Source: Bufo bufo (Eukaryota; Chordata; Amphibia; Anura; Bufonidae). Taken from it: a DNA stretch of 64,000 nt. The notes beneath the pieces were generated by a model, which worked only from the letters and a program-made list of their open reading frames with translations, was not told where the DNA came from and did no database searches. Numbering within the stretch: the stretch's first letter is position 1; every line of letters starts with the position of its first letter. Location: positions 398,564,119 through 398,628,118 of the forward strand of contig NC_053392.1 in NCBI RefSeq assembly GCF_905171765.1. Reading direction: 5' to 3'. Shown in pieces: positions 31,648-42,874 of this stretch. Made by a program: the position numbers and the translations under genes.

Positions 31648-32509
31648 TTAGTAGTTTTCCGACGGTCTTTTGTTTTTGGGAAAGGAGGGACAGACATTAA
31701 TGAAATGACCCTTCCCCCCACAGAAAAAACAAGCCCCCCCCCCTACGGCGAACCTCAGGAGGACGGACCTGACGAGAAGTTCCGCCTAGCTGCATAGGCT
31801 CATCTAAGTCAGTACAGACTAATTGTTGCTTGGGAGAGGTAACCAATTGCTCAGGAATTTTCGATCTCTCCCTAAGACGCCTATCTATTCTGATAGAGAG
31901 GGACATAACAGCATCAAGGGAAAGGGGGGTCTCATACAGCGCCAGTGCATCCTTAACCCTTTCAGATAACCCAGAGCAGAACTGACTCCTGAGAGCCGGG
32001 TCGTTCCACTGAGTATCCGTAGCCCACCTACGGAACTCTGAGCAATATTCCTCTGCTGACCGATCTCCCTGTAGGAGTCTCCGTAACTTCGACTCAGCCA
32101 GGGCGACTCGGTCAGGGTCATCATATATGAGACCCAAAGCCCCAAAAAATCCCTCCACTGACCGGAGAGTCTGGGAACCAGGGGGTAACGAGAACGCCCA
32201 GGATTGTGGGTCCCCCTGAAGCAGGGAAATGACAATCCCTACCCGCTGTTCTTCATTACCTGAGGAGTAAGGGCGCAACTTAAAGTATAATTTGCAGGCC
32301 TCACGGAACGTCGCAAATTTGTCCCTTCCCCCAGAAAATCTGTCAGGAAGAACAACCTTGGGTTCTGTAACTACCTGGTTACCCATAGCAACCGCTGGGG
32401 GTGCGGTCTGCTGCATTTGCTGCTGTTGTTGGAGGACAGACGACTTCAATCCTGCCACCTCCAAAGACAGGCCTTGAAGCTGTTTTGCCAAGGCAGCAAT
32501 AGGATCCAT
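31648..32509 (-). pseudogene. Gypsy-E gag, intact except for one homopolymer slip
   Basis: The likely start is the ATG at 32509 (MDPIAALAKQLQGLSLEVAG); 11 extra residues of the longer open frame lie upstream. A Gln-rich linker precedes the capsid region (DRFSGGRDKFATFREACKLY, GDPQSWAFSLPPG, SAEEYCSEFRRWATDTQW). Near 31734-31743 a run of ten Cs (Gs in the gene) shifts the frame just before the CCHC knuckle; with nine the sequence would read into CFFCGGKGHFINVC and end at 31648. It could be a true mutation, a sequencing error or a site of slippage. Pol follows in the -1 frame. Confidence 0.9.
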
Positions 32510-32590
32510 ATTGGATTCTAAGTAGAGAAAAAAAAACAACAAAAAATATTTTATTTTTATTTTTTCTCAAAAAGTAAAGGCCAGTTATAA

Positions 32591-33250
32591 TATCACGGCC
32601 GGCGTGACTATCACATACGTGACGCAGAGGGAGGGAACAAGGAAGGCCCTGCCCAAGTGAGAGGGAAGGTGGTGACCCCTGACTCACCTAGCGGCTGGCA
32701 CCTGGCTGCCCTGACGTCCCTAGACGGGTTCCTCACCCGTACGCCGATCACGTGCCTAAAGCCCTGGCTTTCCCTAAGCTGAGCCCTAGATAGTGAACAG
32801 GGCGGTGGGAACACTAGTCCGCACCACTAGCTCTAAAGGAAAACACCAAGGGAAGGACAGACAATACAAACTCAACATATAATCCCAGGTGGGCGACAAC
32901 AGGAGACAACAAGAAGCCCAACAGGGATCCGGAGGGTAGCACTCTGGAACGACAACCAGGATTCACAACTCCAGTGGGTCAGTATAGATGTCCAGGCAGG
33001 AAGCTCTATAACTGGCAACTAGAGAAGAGTGAGGGGAGAATATAAGGAGGTTGGGAGTGGCAGACAAGAAACAGCTGAGGAGGAGAAGCTACGGATCCCT
33101 GATTGAGACAAAAAGGATAGCAAGGCAAACACAGAAAACAATCACTAAGAAACAACGTGATCTTTAGATATAGAGCGCGCAGCCACCCGCTGCGACCTCC
33201 TGACCCCGGGTATAACGGAGTCAGACGTGGCTCTTGATACCCTCGTGACA
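32591..33250 (-). repeat. Gypsy-E right LTR (5' LTR)
   Basis: It matches 27675-28334 over all 660 bases, with one difference seen (C at about 32969 against T in the left copy). The TTCAG target duplication follows. Confidence 0.96.
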
Positions 33251-33574
33251 TTCAGCTTGAGTGATCTATATACTTTGTGACATTTGCACTATATATTGCT
33301 TTTTTGTACATTGTATGACATCATTACCCTGTCCTGATAGTTCTGCCTGATTTTATGTATTTGACATCCTGTTGGGCTTATATGCATAATATATGCTATT
33401 TCTTAGAATTTATTTGCCATTACAGGATGAGCCTTTAGTGGTGCTCCATGTCATCTTGTGTGCTCCCTATTCACCATCATATTGTTTTCTATGTATACTT
33501 TATCGCTTTTTGTCTCGTATGGAGACGCTAATAAAGTTCATATATAATATTATTGTGTGCTAGCCCTGTCTTTC

Positions 33575-34138
33575 TTTTTTGGTGTATAACTTGTTTATTG
33601 GTCAACAGGTTGTGCTCTCTGCGCGATGCATGTGAGAGAGATTGTCTAAGTGTGCGGTTAAACTACAAGAATACAAATAGCATGTATAAGTATAACGTAT
33701 AGAATAGCATGTACTGTAACATTTACATAACACTGAAGCACATCTTAAAATGGCTGCCTAACATAGGGCTACATGTCTAACTAACAGTAGTAACAACTCC
33801 CTGAGTAACAATTACAACTGACTGAACAGCTCTGAATAACATAATATCCCTGAAACAAAGGTAGATCTCTCACCAGATATGCTTTTACAAGGGTGGTGGA
33901 GTTTGAGAAGGAGATATGCAGAAAAGGACAGCTTTGCTGATGTGTCCTGGAGACTGGAGGCTTCTCTTTCCTAGGATGCATTGCAATGCAGCAGTCTTTG
34001 TAACAGGAAAAACAAAGTGTAATACAACTTAACACCACTAGATGGTGCTACAACCACACAAATCACTAGTGCCACCTGCCATTTGTTCTTTACCTTATTT
34101 TTTGTCCGTCTCACTGAGCTGGTCGAACATGGTCAGTT
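33575..34138 (-). repeat. Unassigned AT-rich sequence, possibly a solo LTR
   Basis: There is no coding sequence. On the minus strand it ends with CCAATAAACAAGTTATACAC, which looks like a poly(A) signal near an LTR end, and it contains CACCATCTAGTGGTG. No partner copy or target duplication is visible, so the LTR reading is tentative. Confidence 0.25.
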
Positions 34139-34141
34139 TAA

Positions 34142-34395
34142 GGCTTCTTTCAGACGAGCGAGTTTTCAGCGCAGGTTCAATGCGTGACGTGAACGCATTG
34201 CACCCGCACTGAATCCGGACCCATTAATTTCAATGGGGCTGTGTACATGAGCGTTGTTTTTCACACATCACTTTTGCTTTGCGTGCAAATCGCAGCATGT
34301 TCTATATTCTGCGTTTTTCACGAAACACAGGCCCCATAGAAATGAATAGTGCTGCATGAAAAACGTATTTGTACTTGTTTGTCTTGCACTTGCGG
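34142..34395. mobile_element. Harbinger-like terminal sequence, left end only
   Basis: It starts GGCTTCTTTCAGACGAGCG after TAA (34139-34141) and resembles the ends of the Harbinger-type MITEs here (GGGCTCTTTCACACTTGCG). No inverse end is found nearby. It lies directly upstream of the MADF-type gene and may be the left end of the Harbinger element that carried that gene. It may also be a truncated MITE. Confidence 0.5.
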
Positions 34396-34679
34396 AGCCA
34401 ATTTCAAGATGCGAAATGTCCCAAAAGCCATGGATGTTGAAAAGCTGATCGTCCTGGTCGAGGAGAGGCCATGTCTTTGGGACAGCAGGTCGTGAGAGTA
34501 CACCGACCGGTACAAAAAGGACGCGGCATGGCTCGAAATAGCCCAGGAGCTTTTAAGTACCATATGGGAGAATACAAAAGGCCAGAGTCGGCAGAGGTTG
34601 GGTAAGTAAAGTGGACAATATTTACATGTTTGATCTACGCTGTCCTCCCTAGCATAGCACATGTCAAACGCTGTCCTCC

Positions 34680-35226
34680 TGTCACGGATGGTGTACAGGA
34701 AACAAGACAATACCATATAAACAATGTCTCTCTGGATCCACAACTAAGGAACAAAGGGAGACCCCTGCAATAGACCTGCCGCTCTCCCTCACTGCTCAGC
34801 CTATGCGAACACCCCAAAGGTGGATGGCCGCATATCCACGTTCCTCGGCTATCTATTACCTGAAGACCCTACAATAGTGAAGGGACACGACCACCGGCTC
34901 CCTACACTGACACGGAGGGAGTCAGGGTCACCTGGATCCAGAAAAGACAAAATCATAAATACATAAACAGCACTTATCTTGCAGACGAATGACGACTGAC
35001 GACTGGGAACAGGGAACTGGGAACTGGGAACAGCATGCACACACACTCCAGGAAGTTGTATCAGCCGCACACTACTGCATTATGGGGAGGAGCTTAAAGG
35101 GTAGCGATCAGTCTAACTGCATGACAGCTGAGATAGACTAACGAGAAACTAAACCAAAACAAAGAAATTCAAGGAGGAGGATCTGAGAAGCTCCTGTGAG
35201 CGCTTCTCAGCTGTCTGGCTGTGACA
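34680..35226 (-). mobile_element. Solo LTR related to Gypsy-B, TSD CCTCC, in intron 1
   Basis: It starts TGTCACGGATGG and ends GGCTGTGACA. The target duplication CCTCC lies at 34675-34679 and 35227-35231. Stretches such as the CACGACCACCGGCTCCCT block and AGTCAGGGTCACCTGGATC match the Gypsy-B LTR, which sets its orientation. Solo LTRs arise by recombination between the two LTRs of a full element. Confidence 0.9.
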
Positions 35227-35487
35227 CCTCCCTAGCATACCACGTGGCATACGTTATCCTCTGTTAAGAATGTATTGTTTGGTAAATGTTTGTTTGTTGT
35301 ATTTTTATTACAAGTAGATGAAGTAAAGAATCACTGGAGGAGCTGCCGGGACCAGTTCCGGAAGGAGAGCTAGCAGCAAGGGCGCAGTGGGTCCGGGACC
35401 GGAATAAAAAGGCGATATCTTTTCAGGGACCAACTGATGTTCCTCAGGCCATTAACCCCTTCAGGATCCTGCCATTTTTCACCTTAA

Positions 35488-35696
35488 AGAGGACCTTTCA
35501 CTACAATAAAAAATCTAAACTAAGCATACAGACATAGAGAGCGGCGCCCAGGGATATCCCTGCACTTACTATTATCCGTGAGCGCCGCTCCGTTCTCCCG
35601 GTATAGGCTCCGGTATCTTCAAATTTTCGGCTCAACTGGGAGGAGTCTGTGTCTGTATGCTTAGTTTAGATTTTTTATTGTAGTGAAAGGTCCTCT
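35488..35696. mobile_element. Palindromic MITE, 209 bp, TSD TTAA
   Basis: Inverted repeats of about 55 bp start AGAGGACCTTTCACTACAAT and are flanked by TTAA (35484-35487 and 35697-35700). It sits inside TTAA element 2 and interrupts its CACC...GGACC sequence. Confidence 0.88.
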
Positions 35697-36146
35697 TTAA
35701 GGACCAGGCTATTTTTTGCAAATCTGACATGTGTCACTTTATGTGGTGATAACTTTTAAACGCTTTTACTTATCCAGGCCATTCTGAGATTGTTTTCTTG
35801 TCATGTATTGTACTTCATGACAGTGGTAAAATTGAGTCAAAAAAAGTAATTTTTATTTATAAAAAATTCCAAATTTACCATAAATTTGCAAAAATTTGCT
35901 AATTTCAATTTCTCTACTTTTATAATAGATAGTAATACCTCCAAAAATAGTTATTACTTTACATTCCCCATATGTCTACTTCATGTTTGGATCATTATGT
36001 GAATGCCATTTTATTTTTTGGGGACGTTAGAAGGCTTAGAAGTTTAAAAGCAAATCCCACACAAAAAAAAAACACTTTTTCAGGAAAAATTCAGGTCTGA
36101 AGTCACTTTGTGAGGCTTACATAATAGAAACCACTCAAAAAAGACC

Positions 36147-37735
36147 CCATTTTGCAAACTACACCCTCAAGGTATTCACAACTGATTTTACAAACTTTGT
36201 TCCATGAAAATTAATGGAAAATAGAGATAAAATTTCAAAATTTCACTTTTTAGGCAGATTTTCCATTTGAATAAATTTTTTCAAGTTACAAAGCAAGGGT
36301 TAACAGCCAAACAAAACTCAATATTTATGGCCCTGATTCTGTAGTTTACAGAAACACCCCATATGTGTTTGTAAACTGCTATACGGGCACACGGCATTGC
36401 GCAGAAGGAAAGGAATGCCATATGTTTTTTTGGAAAGCAGATTTCACTGGGATAATTTTAAGCTGCCATGTCACATTTGAAGACCCCCTGATGCACCCCT
36501 AGAGTAGAAACTCCAAAAAAGTGAACCCATTTTAGAAACTACACCCCTCAAGGTATACAAAACTGATTTTACAAACTTTGTTAACCCTTTAGGTGTTTCG
36601 CGAGAATTAATGGAATATAAATATGAAATTTCAAAATTTCACTATTTTGGCAGATTTTCCATTTGAATATATTTTTTTTTAAGTTACAAAGCAAGGGTTA
36701 ACAACCAAACAAAACTCTATATTTATTGCCTTGATTCTGTAGTTTACATAAACACCCCATATGTGGTCGTAAACGGCTGTACGGGCACACGGCATTGCGC
36801 AGAAGGAAAGAAACGCCATACGGTTTTTGGAAGGCAGATTTTGCTGGACTGTTTTTTTGACACCATGTCCCATTTGAAGCCCCCCTGATGCACCCCTAGA
36901 GTAGAAACTCCAAAAAGTGACCCTATTTTAGAAACTAAACCCCTTATGGTATACAAAACTGATTTTACAAACTTTGTTAACCCTCTAGGTGTTCCACAAG
37001 AATTAATGGAAAATAGAGAGGAAATTTCAGAATTTCACTTTTTTGGCCGATTTTTCATTTTAATCCATTTTTTTACAGTTACAAAGCAAGAGTTAACAGC
37101 CAAACAAAACTCAATATTTATGGCCCTGATTCTGTAGTTTACAGAAACACCCCATATGTGTTCGCAAACTGGTGTACGGGCACACGGCATTGCGCAGAAG
37201 AAAAGGAATGCCATATGGTTTTTTGGAAAGCAGATTTCACTGGGATAATTTTAAGCTGCCATGTCACATTTGAAGACCCCCTGATGCACCCCTAGAGTAG
37301 AAACTCCAAAAAAGTGACCCCATTTTAGAAACTACACCCCTCAAGGTATTCAAAACTGATTTAACAAACTTTGCTTACTCTTCTGGTGTTCCACAAGAAT
37401 TAATGGAAAATGGAAATGAAATTTCAGAATTTCACCTTTTTGGCAGATTTTCCATTTTAATCATTTTTTTTTCCGCTAACAAAGCAAGGGTTTACAGCCA
37501 AACAAAACTCAATATTTATTGCCCTGATTCTGTAGTTTACAGAAACACCCAATATGTGGTCGCAAACTGCTGTTTGGGCACACGGCAGGGCGCAGAAGGA
37601 AAGGAATGCCATACGGTTTTTGAAAAGCAGATTTTGCTGGACTGTTTTTTTGACACCATGTCCCATTTGAAGAGCCCCCTGATACACCCCTAGAGTAGAA
37701 ACTCCAAAAAAGTGACCCCATTTTAGAAACTACAG
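36147..37735. repeat. Tandem array, four units of about 395 bp
   Basis: Each unit begins near CATTTTAGAAACTACACCCC and includes GGTATACAAAACTGATTTTA, GCACACGGCATTGCGCAGAA and CCTGATGCACCCCTAGAGTA. Unit starts lie near 36147, 36529, 36924, 37319 and 37719 (the last partial). All are in the same orientation. There is no coding sequence. Confidence 0.85.
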
Positions 37736-38055
37736 AATAAGGTGGCAGTTTTATTGGTACTATTTTAGGGTACATATGATTTTTAGTTGCTCTATATTAC
37801 ACTTTTTGTTAGGCAAGGTAACAAGAAATAGCTGTTTTGGCACCGTCTTTATTTTTTGTTATTTACAACATTCATCTGACAGGTTAGATCATGTGGTATT
37901 TTTATAGAGCAGGTTGTCATGGACGCAACAATACCAAATATGACTATGTTTTACATAACAAAGCATTTTTGAAATCATGTTTTAGTGTCTCCATAGTCTG
38001 AGAGCCATAATTTTTACAGTTTTTGGGCAATTGTCTTAGGTATGGTAAGATTTTT

Positions 38056-39660
38056 GCGGGATGAGATGATGGTTTGATTGGCACTTTTTTGGGGTGCGTA
38101 TTACTTTTTGATCGCTTGATATTACACTTTTTGTGATGTAAGGTGACAAAAATAGCTCTTTTTACACCGTTTTTTTTTTTACGGTATTCACCTGAGGGGT
38201 TAGGTCATGTGATATTTTTATAGAGCAGGTTCTTATGGACGTGGCGATACCTAATATGTATACTTTTCTTTATTTATGTAAGTTTTACACAATGATTTCA
38301 TTTTTTAAACAAAAAAAACATTTTAGTGTCTCCATAGTCTGAGAGCCATAGTTTTTTCAGTTTTTGGGTGATTATCTTAGGTAGGATATGATTTTTGCGG
38401 GATGAGATGATGGTTTGATTGACACTATTTTGGGGTGCATATGACTATTTGATCGCTTGCTATTACACTTTTTGTGATGTAAGGTGACAAAAAATTGCTT
38501 TTTTTTACACCGTTTTTATTTATTTTACGGTGTTCACCTGAGGGGTTAGGTCATGTGATATTTTTATAGAGCAGGTTCTTACAGATGCGGCGATACCTAA
38601 TATGTATACTTTTAGCATTTTTAAAACAAAAATAAAAAGATGTTTTTAGTGTCTTCATATTCTGAGCCATAGTTTTTTATTTTTTGGGAGATTGTCTTAG
38701 GTAGGGGCTCATTTTTTGCGGGATGAGGTGATGGTTAGATTGGTGCTATTTTGGCCGGCATACACCTTTTTGATCGCTTGGTGTTGTACTTTTAGTGATG
38801 TAAGGTGACAAAAAAATGGTTTATTTAGCACCGTTTTTTTTTTTTTACGGTGTTCACCTGAGGAGTTAGGTCATGTGACACAATTATAGAGCCGGACGAT
38901 ACAGATGTGGAAATACCTAATATGTATACTTTTTATTTATTCATAAAATTTTACACAATAATATCATTTTTGAAACAAAAAAAAATCCTGTTTTAGTGTC
39001 TCCATATTCTGAGAGCTATAGTGTTTTCAGTTATTAGGCGATTATCTTAGGTAGGGTAGCATTTTTGCGGGATGAGATGACAGTTTGATTGGCACTATTT
39101 TGGGGTGCATAGGACTTTTTGATCGCTTGCTATTACACTTTTTGTGATGTAAGGTGACAAAAAATAGCTTTTTTGAAACTGTTTTTAATTAATTTTCTTA
39201 CGGTGTTAATCTGAGGGGTTAGGTCATGTGATATTTTTATAGAGCAAGTTCTTACAGACGATAGAGCTGGTCGATACGGACGCGGCGATACCTAATATGC
39301 ATACTTTTTTTTATTTACTTAAGTTTTACACAATAACAGCATTTTTAAAACAAAAAAAGCAATGTTTTAGTGTCTCCATATTCTGAGCCATAGTTTTTTT
39401 TATTGTTTGGGCGATTGTCTTAGGTAGGGGCTCATTTTTTGCGGGATGAGGTGACGGTTAGATTGGTACTATTTTGGGGGGTATACGCCTTTTTGATCGC
39501 TTGGTGTTGTACTTTTAGTGATGTAAGGTGACAAAAAAATTGTTTATTTAGCACAGTTTTTTTTTTTGTTTTTTTTACAGTGTTCATCTGAGGGGTTAGG
39601 TCATGTGATATGTTTATAGAGCCACTTGATATGGACGCGGCGATACCTAATATGTCTACT
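38056..39660. repeat. Tandem array, about five units of 320-375 bp
   Basis: Units start at GCGGGATGAG near 38056, 38397, 38718, 39067 and 39441. Landmarks are TTTTTGATCGCTTG, GATGTAAGGTGACAAAAA, GGGGTTAGGTCATGTGATA and GCGGCGATACCTAATATG. The same unit occurs in reverse at 63120-64000. Confidence 0.88.
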
Positions 39661-40499
39661 TTTATTTTTTTTCCTATTTGAAAAAAAATAAAGATGACTT
39701 TATTTGGGGAAAATTACTTTTTTTTTTACTTGAAACAAATTTTTTTTTGGGGAAAACTTTTTTTCACTTTCTTTTTTGTCCCACTTTGGGACTTCAACTT
39801 TTGAGGGTCTGATCCCCTTTACAATGCATTCCAATACTTCTGTATTGGAATGCATTGGCTGTATGAGTAATACAGTGTGTATTGCTCATACAGCTTCCTG
39901 CCTGTGAGATCCAGGGGGCTGGATCTCACAAGCTCTCCACCGGAAGGCAGCCCCGATGCCTAAGGAAGGCATCGGGCTGCCTGCTATGCCATCGGGTTCC
40001 TGTCACAGCAGCACAGGGACCCGATGGCAGCTCTGATCCCCGCCCAACATCGCACGTGCCGCGGTCAGCGCTGACCGCGGCACATGAAGGGTTAATGCGT
40101 CGGCAGCAGTGATTTCACTGATGCTGGCGCATGCAGCAGGGGTCCGGCTATCAGTGACTGCAGGGGTTAATAGAGCTTCCTCTGTAAGTAAACTACAAAC
40201 AATGATGACTATATGTTTTTCAATACACACTGTATGTTTACTATGTGGGTAATGTAATTTGTACCAATGTGTAAATTGAAAATGTCATAGTTGACGATAG
40301 CAACCAATCCGATTCCTCCTTGAATTTGCATAAGTAGGTGAAAAACATTACAAGTGGAATCCGATTATTTGCAAAGGCCAGCTATGCCACTTCTAATTTG
40401 CATAATGTAGATACATGACCACATATGTAATATGTTGGTTAGTTAAACATGACCTATCACCACTCCTGACATTTTTAAATAGCTTAATGCATTCCCCAT

Positions 40500-41006
40500 T
40501 GTAGACAGGCTTGCGGACACAGTATTGAGGCAACGACAACGTCTTTAACTTAAACAGTTCAGTGTTTTATTCACACATAAGTAAAGTGACAACAAAAAGT
40601 CAGTTTCAAAGAAATAACAGTCACCTTAAGTTTGGTGTTTGTTCACACCAGGCAGCAACACATAAGTCCTTGGGTGAAACAGAAATCCACGTGCTTTCAT
40701 CACAACAAGATAGCAGGCCTTAATCCTGGCCCAAACTCTCATGCCCCAACACAGAGACTGGCAAAGCTCCACTGTCAGATGGAGGATAATCTACTTCCAG
40801 CTGAGGCTGGCTGGGTTTTATATCCCTAACCAAAATCTGGCCTGGAACGTGGGGAACAGCCACCCACCCTGCACTTTGGCTGCTCCCAGTAAAAGCCGGT
40901 ACGGATCGGCTTTACAGCCACACTAAATAACCAATAGTGCACTAGCTGCCCCTCACACTTAAAATTACCGGCTCTTACTTCACCGAGGCCAGGAACCTCT
41001 GTGACA
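40500..41006 (-). mobile_element. LTR-like sequence in intron 2, boundaries approximate
   Basis: On the minus strand the block starts near TGTCACAGAGGTTCC, has GGGATATAAAACCC as a TATA region and GTGAATAAAACACTG as a poly(A) signal, and ends near CTGTCTACA. This order is that of an LTR. I could not find matching target duplications, so the ends are uncertain. Confidence 0.55.
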
Positions 41007-41113
41007 CATATATTCTGTCAATGACGGTCCCTTTCCTACACCATGTAATTACAATTCTGGAACATCTATTATTATGTCTCTTATGTAGTGGCGTTCCTTT
41101 ATTGTTCCTGCTA

Positions 41114-41312
41114 GAAATTATAATTGAATTGCTATTAGACATCAATAAGGGTACAGAGGGGTGTTACCAAGTTGGGGAGGTCTATCTGCACACACTCATT
41201 TTATACAATCAGTGCTGTCATGTTTAGGTGTGCAGGTACACACCCAACGTCTTACTACCCCTCTGTACCCTTTATAACCGAAGGCTATAATAGCAATTCA
41301 TTCATAACTTCT
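41114..41312. mobile_element. Fold-back MITE in intron 2
   Basis: Imperfect terminal inverted repeats of about 24 bp (GAAATTATAATTGAATTGCT against the inverse at 41288-41312) enclose a second inverted pair, AAGGGTACAGAGGGGTG against CCCCTCTGTACCCTT. It has no coding sequence. The transposon family is not clear. Confidence 0.55.
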
Positions 41313-42397
41313 GTTTTTCACAAAATATAGGAATGGCACAACATTGAGCCCTTAACAATAAATGTTCCAGAAATTTTAGCAAACGGAGAATACATGAAGT
41401 AATTAAAGAACACACGTTCAGAGTGGTGATCGGTCATATTAAAACTAGTATTATGTACAAAATGTATTTTGCTGATGATAGTAATATGATAATATTTATT
41501 TTGGTTCATATTGGTGTGTTCATATATTAAGTTACATGTTCTGTTTGTTGTAATTTTTTAGAACGCCGGACAACCTTGAGGAAGAAGCAGAAGAGAGTGC
41601 GCCACAGCACTCAAGCACGTGCGATGAAGAGCCTCCTGGCTCAGAAGCTCTGCAAGACAGCACTAAAGGGCCCAGCACCTCGACCGCCTCTCGGCCCACA
41701 GCCTCTGCTGTGGAACTCTCCCCAAGTTTGTCATTACCTGCCCGCCGCCGCAGACCAATGGCTTCTGCCGAGACAGCTATAAATACCCAAGTCCTGGATT
41801 ATTTATCCAGAGCCCGACAGGAGGATCATTTTGATCTTTTTTCAAGGAGTCTGGCTCCTTTTTTGCGGAGTCTGCCTCCAGAACGAATACGGAGAACCAA
41901 ATCGGCTCTTGGTATCGTTCTGGAGGCAGCCACTCTGAGCCCTCTGAAATTTTCATGGCTCTTGAAAATTGGTGCAGCCATGGGCACATCTCTGGCCCCC
42001 GGCCAGCACCAATTCCCCACATGCCACAGGGGCCTCCACAGTTCCCTCCCACAAGGGAATTTTATGGGCAACAGAGTCGCCCATATGCCCAGTACCATGG
42101 CAACCAGTCATATGTCCAGCCTGGCCCCTCCACATTCCAACCTGCCCCATCTCACCACTCTGGCCCCATTTCCCAACCCTGGGCCCCAGTTTCAGCCTCC
42201 AACTGGGTCACCTGGGCGTTTTTTTAATTTGTGATTTTTCATTATTACATTATTATTTATATATTTTTTTTTTTTTAAAACCAAACAAAAAAATATTACT
42301 CTGTGCAAAAATAAACAGAGTTTGGTTTTCACCCATTTCATTGATTCCTGTCTTTATGTACATTGAATTCTTATATTTATGTAGCACAAACACATCA

Positions 42398-42871
42398 ATG
42401 CACGTGGGGCGCCCTGACGTCACTCTGAAGCGCCCCGGGAGCCGCACGGACGGTAAGTATACAGCTCCTCCGCTCCCCACTACACTTTACCATGGCAAAC
42501 AGGACTTTAGTGTCCTGGCAGCCATGGTAACCATTCAGAAAAAGCTAAACGTCGGATCCGGTAATGCGCCGAAACAACGTTTAGCTTAAGGCCGGATCCG
42601 GATTAATGCCTTTCAATGGGCATTAATTCCGGATCCGGCCTTGCGGCAAGTGTTCAGGATTTTTGACCGGAGCAAAAAGCGCAGCATGCTGCGGTATTTT
42701 CTCCGGCCAAAAAACGTTCCAGTCCTGAACTGAAGACATCCTGATGCATCCTGAACGGATTTCTCTCCATTCAGAATGCATTGGGATAATCCTGATCAGG
42801 ATTCTTCCGGCATAGAGCCCCGACGACGGAACTCTATGCCGGAACAGAACAACGCAAGTGTGAAAGAGCCC
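42398..42871. mobile_element. Half copy of the 766-bp Harbinger MITE
   Basis: It matches the right half of 3140-3905, beginning at the palindrome centre (CACGTGGGGCGCCCTGACG) and ending GTGTGAAAGAGCCC with TAA after it (42872-42874). The left half is missing, which fits breakage at the centre of the hairpin. Confidence 0.8.
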
Positions 42872-42874
42872 TAA

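Larger units (their letters stand above)
27675..33250 (-). mobile_element. Gypsy-E: nearly intact chromodomain Ty3/Gypsy element, TSD TTCAG
   Basis: The element is 5576 bp, with 660-bp LTRs that show one difference by eye, a TTCAG target duplication (27670-27674 and 33251-33255), gag (31648-32509) and an open pol. LTRs begin TATCACGG on the plus strand where the relatives have TGTCACGG, and end CCTCGTGACA. The family also has a solo LTR at 53569-54220. It is the least damaged element in the window and could have moved recently. Confidence 0.97.
27582..33560. repeat. Unclassified repeat split by Gypsy-E (27582-27674 and 33256-33560)
   Basis: The two parts join cleanly when Gypsy-E and one TTCAG are removed. 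The sequence contains CCTGAAGAAGC, GTGAAACGTACGTTGG and, near the far end, GCTAATAAAGTTC, a poly(A)-signal-like motif. There is no coding sequence. Core motif and AATAAAG recall the repeat at 25225-25412. Confidence 0.45.
35456..40166. mobile_element. TTAA-flanked element 2, 4711 bp, mostly tandem arrays
   Basis: The ends are CCCCTTCAGGATCC and GACTGCAGGGG, flanked by TTAA (35452-35455 and 40167-40170). Removing it restores exon 2 of the MADF gene in frame. The interior holds a palindromic MITE (35488-35696), a 395-bp array (36147-37735) and an array of about 320-375 bp (38056-39660). The right end carries palindromic segments (GGATCTCAC, GCATCGGG, CCGCGGTCAGCGCTGACCGCGG). No transposase is visible. 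Confidence 0.85.
34409..42230 (+). pseudogene. MADF/BESS-type (PIF/Harbinger Myb-like) gene, three exons, decayed
   Basis: Exon 1 (34409-34601) encodes a MADF start: MDVEKLIVLVEERPCLWDSR, an in-frame TGA, then YTDRYKKDAAWLEIAQELL, ending at a GTAAGT donor. Exon 2 (35315-35451 plus 40171-40183) continues the domain (DEVKNHWRSCRDQFRKE, an in-frame TAG, YLFRDQLMFLRPLIEL) and ends at GTAAGT; TTAA element 2 splits it. Exon 3 starts at 41562 after TTTTTTAG and encodes an acidic linker, then a BESS-like end (YLSRARQEDHFDLFSRSLAP, FLRSLPPERIRR). A frameshift near 41930 precedes a Pro/Gln/Tyr-rich tail. Intron phases agree across both junctions. An AATAAA is at 42310. Such proteins accompany Harbinger transposases as DNA-binding partners. 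It is clearly non-functional. Confidence 0.8.

Noticed and set aside
40741..40926. Open frame in the intron-2 LTR-like sequence
   Set aside because: Short, no domain, and opposite to the inferred LTR direction.
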